NCBI GenBank assembly: GCA_036495485.1
Contig: DASXMU010000356.1
Span: 1-27,736, forward strand
From: PALSA-505 sp036495485
GTDB taxonomy: Bacteria > Actinomycetota > Actinomycetes > Streptosporangiales > Streptosporangiaceae
DNA length: 27,736 bases
Direction of reading: 5' to 3'
Positions within the stretch are counted from its first letter, which is position 1. Every line of letters starts with the position of its first letter. The translations under genes were made by a program, and so were the position numbers. Shown here piece by piece: positions 18,327 through 24,315 of the stretch. The notes under the pieces were generated by a model that worked only from the letters and a program-made list of their open reading frames with translations, did no database searches and was not told the DNA's origin.

Positions 18327-20205
18327 AGTGCCAGTTCTCTGGCTCGATGTTCTCGAACGTGTTGGGGACTACGCCCTGCAGGTTGTTCGCGACCTCGAGC
18401 AGTGGGTTGGCAAACTGCGGCATGAAGATGACCGGGACCTGCTTGGCCAGGTACTTCTCCCAGGTGTACATCGCCTGCTGCGGGTTCTTGGCCACCAGCG
18501 TGTTGGCGATGAGCTGGTTGTTCTTCGGGTCGTTGTAGCTGCCGTAGTTGGCCAGCGAACCCTTGGCGAACAGGTCCTCACCGCTCGGGTAGTAGTCCGG
18601 TGCGTAGATCCAGCCGCCACCCCAGTTACCCATCTGCCACTTGCAGGGGGTCGCCTTGCTCGGGGAGCACGAGGTGTCGTTGGCGGTGATCGTCTGACCG
18701 GCCTGGGCCGAGATGACCAGGTCGATGCCGGCCTTGCCCGCGTCCGACTGGAACGCGGTCATGATCGTCGTCAGGTCCTGCGAACCGCTGGCGTACTGAA
18801 CCTGGAACTGCAGCTTCTCGCCCTTGGTGATGCCAGCGCCACAGTCGCCCGCCGCCGTTCCCGGCTTGACGCAGGTCGCCGGGTCGCCGGATGCGCTCCA
18901 GCCGTTGGCGGCGAGCAGAGCACGAGCCTTGCCGGTGTTGAACGGGAACTGGTCGTTCTGCAGTCCGGGCGCGAGGGTGCTGCTGGACGGCAGCGTCGGG
19001 ACGCCCTGGGTGTTGACGTACCCGTAGCCCTTGTAGACGCTCTTGATGATCGCCGAGTCGTCGACCGTGTAGGCCAGCGCCTGGCGGAAGTAGAGCTGCT
19101 TGATGATCGGGCCAACCGTGGGGTTGTTGAAGTTCGCCGGGAAGTAGTTGATGCCGTAACCGATCCACGGAATCATCTTGTAGTTCGCGGCCAGCGGGTT
19201 GGCACCGGCCTTCATCGGGTTGGTGGTCGGCGAGGTGATGTCCGAGTAAGGGGCGTAGCCGACCTGGACGCCGTTGGAGGCACCCGGACCGGACTTCAGC
19301 AGGTTGTACTCGGCGGTGTCGGAGGCGAACTGCTCCTCCTTGAAGGCGGTCAGCTTGGGCTTGCCCGGACCGGAGTAGGACTTGTTCGGCACGAAGGTGG
19401 CGGCACCATCCGGGTTGAAGCTGGACAGCTTCCACGGGCCGTCCACGACGCCCCAGATCTTGCTGGTCGCGTAGCCGGACAGGTTCCGGTTCTGGGCGAT
19501 CAGGAAGTTGTAGACCTTGGCACACTTGGCAACCGACTTGTCGCAGCCACCGCTGCCGGACGCACCGGTCAGGCTGGTGACGTCCCAGGCCGCCGGGATC
19601 GGGTAGAGCTGGCTCAGCTCGTTGTACAGCACCCACTGCTGGTTATAGGCCTTGTCGAAGGTGAGCTGGAACTGGTTGGTCCCGACCGCCTTGTACGAAA
19701 CGACGTTGTCCGGGAAGTACGGCGGCACGTAACCGCCCCAGTTGGCCTTCTCCGCCTTCATCATGTTCATCCAGAACATGAGCGAGTCGGAGTTGACGGT
19801 CTCACCGTTGGACCACTTGTACGGCTTGAGCGTCACGGTAGCGACCTTGCCGGTCGAGTCCCACGTCGGCGCGCCGGCCAGGCTCTCGTTGTAGTCGACC
19901 GTCGGGCTCTCGTTGTCCCCGTACCAGTACATCGGCCGGTACAGCAGGTACTGCATGTCGTCGATGTTCCACGTGCCGAAGTGCGCGGCATCGGTGAACG
20001 GGAAGATGAAGTTCGGCGTGAACCCTGAGACGTCAGCCCAGGTGGCCGTGTTCCCGTTGGTGGACAACTTGCTGTTGTTGCTGCTGTTGTTGCCGCTGCC
20101 TCCACCACAGCCGGCCGCGGTAAGCGCGGCGACGGCGACGATGGCGATCCCGGCAAGCTTCTTCCGAGATCTCAGCGATCTGTAGCGCCCGGAAGGACGT
20201 ACCAT
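18316..20205 (-). CDS. Peptide ABC importer substrate-binding lipoprotein (SBP family 5)
   Basis: A 629-residue extracytoplasmic binding protein of the OppA/DppA group. The N-terminus has RYRSLRSRKK, a hydrophobic core (LAGIAIVAVAALTAA) and a lipobox ending AAGC, predicting lipidation at Cys33; a Gly/Ser/Asn-rich tether follows. The mature part has family features such as TVTLKPYKWSNGETVNSDSL, ALAYTVDDSAIIKSVYKGYG and the late two-lobe segments. Start ATG 20205 has GAGGAG 6 nt upstream; an earlier in-frame start at 20289 would bury the signal peptide. It is the first gene of the importer operon, followed by a stop-spanning inverted repeat and a strong hairpin before oppB. Upstream lies a 745-bp gene-free region with operator-like repeats. 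The ligand cannot be deduced from sequence. Confidence 0.92.
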   Translation of the reverse strand: MVRPSGRYRSLRSRKKLAGIAIVAVAALTAAGCGGGSGNNSSNNSKLSTNGNTATWADVSGFTPNFIFPFTDAAHFGTWNIDDMQYLLYRPMYWYGDNESPTVDYNESLAGAPTWDSTGKVATVTLKPYKWSNGETVNSDSLMFWMNMMKAEKANWGGYVPPYFPDNVVSYKAVGTNQFQLTFDKAYNQQWVLYNELSQLYPIPAAWDVTSLTGASGSGGCDKSVAKCAKVYNFLIAQNRNLSGYATSKIWGVVDGPWKLSSFNPDGAATFVPNKSYSGPGKPKLTAFKEEQFASDTAEYNLLKSGPGASNGVQVGYAPYSDITSPTTNPMKAGANPLAANYKMIPWIGYGINYFPANFNNPTVGPIIKQLYFRQALAYTVDDSAIIKSVYKGYGYVNTQGVPTLPSSSTLAPGLQNDQFPFNTGKARALLAANGWSASGDPATCVKPGTAAGDCGAGITKGEKLQFQVQYASGSQDLTTIMTAFQSDAGKAGIDLVISAQAGQTITANDTSCSPSKATPCKWQMGNWGGGWIYAPDYYPSGEDLFAKGSLANYGSYNDPKNNQLIANTLVAKNPQQAMYTWEKYLAKQVPVIFMPQFANPLLEVANNLQGVVPNTFENIEPENWHYVK

Positions 20206-20444
20206 TGGCATCTCCTCATGACTTGTTATGCATGCTCCGGATGAAACGTGGGCACGCCCTCGTTCCGATACGGCCTCCTTGGAACGCACTCACAGATCAG
20301 CGACGCCGCGAACATGCGGACACTGGGCCGAACGGCCTGTGCCGCCGTCCCACCCGTTCGGCCAAAGGCTGACCACGTGTCCGGCGACCGCCGGAGCTGT
20401 CTCGCTGACCTGCGGAGACGCTGCTCAGCAGGAGTGTGTCACGG

Positions 20445-20532
20445 GGAGCGTAACCCGAGCACGGCAGCACGCCCTACAGACGTGCTGCATTCTCGCCCCA
20501 ATCGTTACCTTTCGTTACTTTTGTTACGCTCC
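20445..20532. promoter_or_regulatory. Nested inverted repeats with phased GTTAC motifs upstream of the importer
   Basis: GGAGCGTAAC (20445-20454) and GTTACGCTCC (20523-20532) form a perfect 10-bp inverted repeat. Inside it, GCAGCACG (20464-20471) and CGTGCTGC (20481-20488) form a second perfect 8-bp stem. GTTAC also recurs as direct repeats at 20504, 20514 and 20523, about one helical turn apart. This looks like a binding array for a transcription factor, or a structured leader, roughly 240-330 nt before the binding-protein start. Confidence 0.45.
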
Positions 20533-20840
20533 GTGGCCGGATCGGTGATTCAGTGTACTACCCGCCGGGTTGCCGCTGGTCACCGGCTCACCGCGGAGCG
20601 GGAAATGTTATTCAGCAAACTCGGGCCCAATACCGATCTTGTTCGGCTCCCGACTTGACCTGGGGTTTTTAACTGGACATTGACATTACCCAGGAACCCG
20701 CCGCGCCGGTAACTAATCCATGGCCGGGCGTCGGCCGCAATGCTGTTCCTGGTCCGCTGAACGCGCTTCTCACTTAACGCTCCGTAAACGCCGCTGTTCA
20801 CTGGTCCCCAATTCGGTCGCTAGACGGGCCACTATGCCCA

Positions 20841-20868
20841 CATAAGACGCGTAAGGAACCGTCTTATG
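20841..20868. repeat. 9-bp perfect dyad 3' of lexA
   Basis: CATAAGACG (20841-20849) and CGTCTTATG (20860-20868) are perfect inverted repeats separated by 10 nt. The dyad lies 83 nt beyond the lexA stop in A+T-rich surroundings. It may be a regulator site for the importer or a weak terminator for lexA. Confidence 0.5.
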
Positions 20869-20950
20869 CAGATACGAATATATGTAAGAAAGTAACAATT
20901 TCTGCCGACCGGCCCGGACGTCCCCTTGACCGTGTGGCATCGCCCGCCTC

Positions 20951-21643
20951 TCACATCCGGCGCAGGACGGCGACCACCTTGCCGAGGATCGTGGCCTCGT
21001 CGCCGAGGATCGGCGTGTAGGCGGGGTTGTGCGGGATCAGCCAGACATGCCCGTCGCTCTTCTTGAACGTCTTGACCGTGGCTTCTCCGTCCGCCGACGT
21101 GTCGCTCTCGATCATGGCGGCCACGATGTCGCCGTTCTCGACGTCCGACTCCCGGCGGACCACCACCCAGTCACCGTTGGCGATAGCGGCGCCGATCATT
21201 GAGTCGCCGACGATCCTGAGCATGATCAGCTCCCCCTCGCCCACGAGCTGCCGGGGCAGCGGGATGACGTCCTCGATCAGCTGGTCGGCGAGAATCGGGC
21301 CGCCAGCCGCGATGCGGCCAACCAGCGGCACCAGGGCAACTCCCCGCTCCCCGTCGCCGGCCCGGGCGCGGCCGGCCCGCTGCTCGATGGCCGGATCGTC
21401 GAGCGGGCACACCACCGCCGTGCGCGGCCGTCGCGCATCACGGCTCAGGTATCCCTTCTTCACCAGGCTCGATAGCTGGTGACTGACGCTGGACGTGCTC
21501 GCCAGCCCGGCCGCGTCACCGATCTCCCGCAAGGTAGGCGGATAGCCGTTCAGCCGGATGCTGTCCTCGATCACCTGGACGATCCTGCGCTGACGCGGGG
21601 TCAGATCCTGGCTGGTCAGGTCGCATGACTCCGCACGTCGCAT
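20951..21643 (-). CDS. lexA: SOS-response repressor LexA
   Basis: A 230-residue repressor-protease that silences DNA-damage genes until RecA filaments trigger self-cleavage. The N-terminal winged helix-turn-helix covers residues 14-70 (LTPRQRRIVQVIEDSI; PPTLREIGDAAGLAS; SSVSHQLSSLVKKGYLSRD). The cleavage site is Ala113-Gly114 in GRIAAGGPILA. The S24 catalytic pair is Ser148 (VGDSMIG) and Lys191 (ATVKTFKK). All elements for autocleavage are present. ATG 21643 is chosen because GGAGG lies 5 nt upstream; ATG 21679 would add 12 residues and lacks a ribosome site. Upstream is only half of a CGAAC-N4-GTTCG box. Its setting next to a PIN/RHH module, a broken fic and nrdJ is unusual; in Streptomyces lexA adjoins nrdR-nrdJ directly. 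Confidence 0.96.
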   Translation of the reverse strand: MRRAESCDLTSQDLTPRQRRIVQVIEDSIRLNGYPPTLREIGDAAGLASTSSVSHQLSSLVKKGYLSRDARRPRTAVVCPLDDPAIEQRAGRARAGDGERGVALVPLVGRIAAGGPILADQLIEDVIPLPRQLVGEGELIMLRIVGDSMIGAAIANGDWVVVRRESDVENGDIVAAMIESDTSADGEATVKTFKKSDGHVWLIPHNPAYTPILGDEATILGKVVAVLRRM

Positions 21644-21743
21644 ATCCGCCTCCGGCCACCGTAGCTGTCGTGCCGCCATGCTAGCAGTCTGATCTTGTAT
21701 ATCAAATAGAAGTTTGAAGAGAACACGACCAGCTAGCGGTTAC

Positions 21744-21772
21744 ACCATACGTGTTCGAAGATTAATGATGAA
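21744..21772 (-). promoter_or_regulatory. Candidate lexA promoter with an SOS-box half site
   Basis: On the - strand TTCATC (21772-21767) and TATGGT (21749-21744) are spaced by 17 bp about 100 nt before the lexA start. The spacer contains CGAACAC (21757-21751), matching the left half of the Gram-positive SOS box CGAAC-N4-GTTCG, while the right half is degenerate. The position suits autorepression, but the match is partial. Confidence 0.35.
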
Positions 21773-21833
21773 CAGTTAGAATAACTGGCTCCCCGGTGCC
21801 GGACGGCCAGTTCCACCGACTTGCATCATTCTC

Positions 21834-21851
21834 TCGGTCAGCGAAGACCGA
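21834..21851 (-). terminator. Weak hairpin after the PIN toxin gene
   Basis: TCGGTC (21834-21839) and GACCGA (21846-21851) form a 6-bp stem with a 6-nt loop, 20 nt past the toxin stop. It may separate the toxin operon from lexA. Confidence 0.3.
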
Positions 21852-21871
21852 ATAGGCGGAAGGCGGTGTGA

Positions 21872-22285
21872 TCACACGTGTACGACGGCGATCCGCTGCG
21901 CCTTCGGTCGCCCCGGCTCCTCGACAAGCCTGCTCAGGTCGTCCGGGTCACTGGTCAGCAAGACGATCGGCCGTTCCAGCTCAGGGGCTGTGGCCGCGAC
22001 GACCGCGTCGATGGCACACCGATGACCCGAAAGACCGGTTGCTCCGAGCAGTTCACCAGCACACCGAGCGATCTCTGCAGTCACCGGCAGGACTGTGATC
22101 CTCGATAGCACACGATGTATGGCTGCATCTCGCGGGCCTCCCCTGAGCACCTCGGTCAGGGTGATAGCGCTAATGGCGACCCGGGCGCGGCGAGTGCGGG
22201 CGCTGTCCAGATAGCCACGTGTGCGCGGGTCACCCCTCGCCAGTTTGGAGAGTCCTTCACTGTCTAGGACGAGAGTGCCCCCCAA
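21872..22285 (-). CDS. PIN-domain ribonuclease toxin (VapC family)
   Basis: A 137-residue PIN protein. The expected acidic metal-binding residues are present: Asp8 (LVLDSEG), Glu45 (ITLTEVLRG), Asp93 (CAIDAVVAAT) and Asp113 (LLTSDPDDL), so Mg-dependent RNA cleavage is predicted. In known VapC toxins this stops translation by cutting tRNA or rRNA; the target here is unknown. TTG 22285 is used as start because GAGGAG lies 6 nt upstream and the first strand of the fold begins right after it. It follows its antitoxin by 3 nt, the usual antitoxin-first arrangement. Third-position G+C is lower than in the core genes, consistent with acquisition by transfer. Confidence 0.87.
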   Translation of the reverse strand: MGGTLVLDSEGLSKLARGDPRTRGYLDSARTRRARVAISAITLTEVLRGGPRDAAIHRVLSRITVLPVTAEIARCAGELLGATGLSGHRCAIDAVVAATAPELERPIVLLTSDPDDLSRLVEEPGRPKAQRIAVVHV

Positions 22286-22288
22286 TGG

Positions 22289-22816
22289 CTACTCCTCGTC
22301 CGGCCATGCGGTGCGCGCCTCGGCCATGTACTCCTCAGGAACGGGCCCGTGCTCAGCCGTAAGAAGTTCCGACAATTCAGCAAGCAGGTCCAGTTCAAGC
22401 TGACGGGCCACTGCATCGGCCACATACTGGCTGAACTTCCCGCGCCCTACCCGCTGCTGCACAGCAGCGGTGAGATCCGCTGGCATCGAAACGCTGACTT
22501 TGCGGGCCGCACCAGCATGCTTGATCCCTGCAGACATGCTGCCGACGAGAAAGTCCAGCCCATGGCCCTCATGAGCCGGATGCTCAAGTTTGAGCAACGG
22601 AAGTAGCTGGGTAGCTGAGTAACGTTGCTCTCCGGCTGCCCGAAGGAGAGCCAGAACTCCGATAGCGTGCCTGGTGCCGTCTTCGAATCCAAGCGACCTG
22701 AGCAGGTCACCCAGTTCCGCAGGCTCAAGCATGTCAAGTGCGCGGAGAACCCGGCGCGTGTCCTGCAGAAGATCGTTCCAGCCTTCTGCCTGGACTGACT
22801 CGACGCTCATACTCAT
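22289..22816 (-). CDS. Ribbon-helix-helix antitoxin with an unrecognised N-terminal domain
   Basis: A 175-residue protein immediately upstream of the PIN gene. Residues 106-140 (KVSVSMPADL...GKFSQYVADAVARQL) are a ribbon-helix-helix DNA-binding unit. Residues 150-175 (TAEHGPVPEEYMAEARTAWP) are the acidic tail that in relatives binds the PIN toxin. Ordinary members of this type have about 75-85 residues and begin near residue 94 here. The extra 90-100 residues are mainly helical (LLQDTRRVLRALDML, AIGVLALLRAAGEQ) and I do not recognise the fold. ATG 22816 has a weak ribosome site. Internal ATG 22537 (residue 94) would give a standard antitoxin but also has a poor site, so two products are possible. 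Codon use is uniform across both parts. A dyad directly upstream suits autorepression. Confidence 0.75.
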   Translation of the reverse strand: MSMSVESVQAEGWNDLLQDTRRVLRALDMLEPAELGDLLRSLGFEDGTRHAIGVLALLRAAGEQRYSATQLLPLLKLEHPAHEGHGLDFLVGSMSAGIKHAGAARKVSVSMPADLTAAVQQRVGRGKFSQYVADAVARQLELDLLAELSELLTAEHGPVPEEYMAEARTAWPDEE

Positions 22817-22819
22817 ATG

Positions 22820-22832
22820 CTACCAGCGGTAG
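22820..22832. promoter_or_regulatory. Small dyad upstream of the antitoxin, probable operator
   Basis: CTACC-AGC-GGTAG is a perfect inverted repeat with 5-bp arms, 3 nt before the antitoxin ATG. Its place and size suit a ribbon-helix-helix dimer repressing its own toxin-antitoxin operon. Confidence 0.4.
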
Positions 22833-22886
22833 TAAAACGGCACTCGTCTCAATCGTATTCACCACAGCAGGCAACACGGAGTATCC

Positions 22887-22925
22887 GTCAGGTGGGGTGC
22901 AGCGCCCGCCTGCACCCCACCTGAC
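22887..22925 (-). terminator. 16-bp perfect hairpin between fic and the toxin-antitoxin operon
   Basis: Positions 22887-22902 and 22910-22925 are fully complementary (16 pairs, core AGGTGGGGTGCAG / CTGCACCCCACCT) with a 7-nt loop. It lies 48 nt after the fic stop on the - strand and before the antitoxin promoter region. It should isolate the two units. There is no U-tract. Confidence 0.7.
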
Positions 22926-22973
22926 CAGGTGATTTATTCTGATGAAGAGCCTGGGAATACTGGGGTAGTGCAC

Positions 22974-24037
22974 TTATTCGGAGGGCGCAGTATTCGTGCG
23001 GGTCCAGGTCGCGGAGCGGCCGGTTCCGTCGGCTCGGACCTTGCCTTCGCTCCTCAACTGCTCCAAGACGAGCCGGATGGTCTGGTCACTGACACCAGGC
23101 ACCGCTGTCCTGATGTTGGCGAGGCGGAACGTGGCCGGCGCGTGGCGCAGGATGTGTTCCCGGACGCGCTGCTGCTTGGTCCCGGGGGTCTGGGCCGCTG
23201 CCGCTCGGTCGGCGAAGACGGGGTAGGTGCCGGCGATCACGCTGGTGTAGTAGCCGAGCCAGGGCCATGGGGTGGCGGTGCCTTCATGCCAGCCGTGGGT
23301 GGAATCCAGGAGCGCCTGGTAGTAAGCGTCGGCCGATCGGCGATCGCCTGCTCAAGGCTCACGTAACGGCCCACCGTATAGCCGTGCTCGCTGAGCATGG
23401 CGCCGGTGAGCAAGCGGGCCACCCGCCCGTTGCCGTCCTCAAAGGGGTGGATGACGAGAAGGTCCAGGATGAACAGCCCGGACAGGAGCACCGGATGATG
23501 CTCGCCCGCCGCAACCGCCTGCTTATAGCGCTCGATCAGGTCGTCGACGGCGAACGGGGTGCTCTCAGCGGACACCGGCTTGAAGCGCACGGTAGTGGAG
23601 CCGTCTGGCGAGCGGTCCACGACCAGATTGTCCTCTGTCTTGAACGTCCCGCCGGGCATCGTCGTGTGCGCGAATAGCAGCCGGTGCAGGTGCAGGATCA
23701 GGCCGGCGTTCAGCGGGCGCCAGTCCTGCTGGAACAGGTAGTCCTGGGCGTCGCGGTAGCCTGCCAGTTCCTGTTCGCTGCGGTTGCGCAGCGTCGTCGC
23801 CTGCCGATTGATGATCCGCTGGGCACGGCCGGTGTCCGCGACGATGATGCCCTCGATCGCGGACGAGGCGGTGATGCTCTGGACGCGGGCCCGGTCGGCG
23901 AGTTCAGTGAGCAGCCCGGGCATCTGATCGTGGTAGAGCGCCTCGGAGCCCCGGCCGAAGTCGATTGCGCTGAGCCGGGTGACGACGTGGGCTGGCACCA
24001 GCCCGATGAGCGCGTCAAGGTCAGCGAAGCGGCGCAA
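22974..24037 (-). pseudogene. Fic-family AMP transferase gene broken by a 1-nt frameshift
   Basis: Fic proteins usually transfer AMP from ATP to a target protein. The first frame (TTG 24037, GGGAGG 4 nt upstream) encodes the Fic core: the class II inhibitory motif SSAIEG (58-63), where the Glu blocks ATP binding, and the catalytic HPFEDGNGR (197-205). After IAD, near 23336, the frame changes and would give unrelated residues to a stop at 23237. The expected continuation (ADAYYQALLDSTHGWHEG...WPWLGYY) and the C-terminal winged helix (about 22974-23220, FRLANIRTAVPGVSDQTIRLVLEQL) are intact in the next frame. Restoring one base gives 354 residues, the normal length. The cause may be a true mutation, a sequencing error or a programmed shift. 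Alternatively the truncated form, with active site intact, may still act. Confidence 0.85.
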
Positions 24038-24052
24038 GGAACCTCCCAAGCT

Positions 24053-24111
24053 AACGTACTAAACGACCTAATCTTAGTATCGGTTAGTACGTTTAGCGGG
24101 TTAGTTTAGTA
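24053..24111 (-). promoter_or_regulatory. Operator-like TACTAA repeats in front of fic
   Basis: In an A+T-rich stretch 15-75 nt before the fic start, TACTAA occurs on the - strand at 24074-24079, 24084-24089 and 24106-24111 (10 and 22 bp apart, near whole helical turns), and once on the + strand at 24057-24062. AACGTACTAA (24053-24062) and TTAGTACGTT (24084-24093) make a perfect 10-bp inverted repeat with a 21-nt spacer. This looks like the promoter-operator of the fic gene. Confidence 0.5.
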
Positions 24112-24250
24112 GGTTTCCGCTATCGATATCTTTGCGGCTATAGGTCGCGCGCTGGCCGACGTAGGCGGCCCAGTCTCGCTTACCCCACCCGTCTCCAGTA
24201 CTCCGTCCTTGAGCGGACGAAGGCGACGTGTGTAAGCGACCATCGCCCGC

Positions 24251-24280
24251 CGCCCCAGCCCTCGCAATGAGGCTGGGGCG
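24251..24280 (-). terminator. nrdJ terminator hairpin
   Basis: CGCCCCAGCC (24251-24260) and GGCTGGGGCG (24271-24280) pair perfectly around a 10-nt loop whose CTC/GAG can extend the stem. It lies 35 nt beyond the nrdJ stop on the - strand, the expected place for its terminator. The remaining 24112-24250 shows no gene. Confidence 0.75.
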
Positions 24281-24288
24281 CTGCAGTG

Positions 24289-24303
24289 TTGCATCTGATG
24301 CAA
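24289..24303. repeat. Perfect palindrome just 3' of nrdJ
   Basis: TTGCATC-T-GATGCAA is a perfect 7+7-bp palindrome with one central base, 12 nt after the nrdJ stop and 8 nt before the terminator hairpin. It is A+T-richer than its surroundings and resembles a dimeric regulator site more than a terminator. Confidence 0.45.
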
Positions 24304-24315
24304 TACCGCTCACTT

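Larger units (their letters stand above)
20206..20950. other. 745-bp gene-free region between lexA and the importer operon
   Basis: No reading frame here looks coding: the open stretches lack third-position G+C bias, ribosome sites and recognisable domains. The base composition is lower in G+C than the genes. It contains small dyads: CGTTCC/GGAACG at 20261-20266/20281-20286, a nested dyad with GTTAC repeats (20445-20532), CCTGGG/CCCAGG at 20659-20664/20689-20694, and CATAAGACG/CGTCTTATG at 20841-20868. It presumably holds the importer promoter and long leader, plus the end of the lexA transcript. I could not fix a convincing -35/-10 pair. Confidence 0.6.

Noticed and set aside
20248..20658. 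A 136-codon open frame on the + strand in the lexA-importer gap
   Set aside because: It has no ribosome site, no third-position G+C bias and no recognisable domain, and it runs through several dyads; it is better read as regulatory DNA.
20680..20715. TTGACA followed by TAACTA as a + strand promoter
   Set aside because: The spacer is 24 bp, far too long, and no gene starts downstream on that strand.
22974..23240. A separate small winged-helix gene
   Set aside because: The frame has no good start of its own and continues exactly the missing C-terminal part of the Fic protein, so it is treated as the second half of the broken gene.
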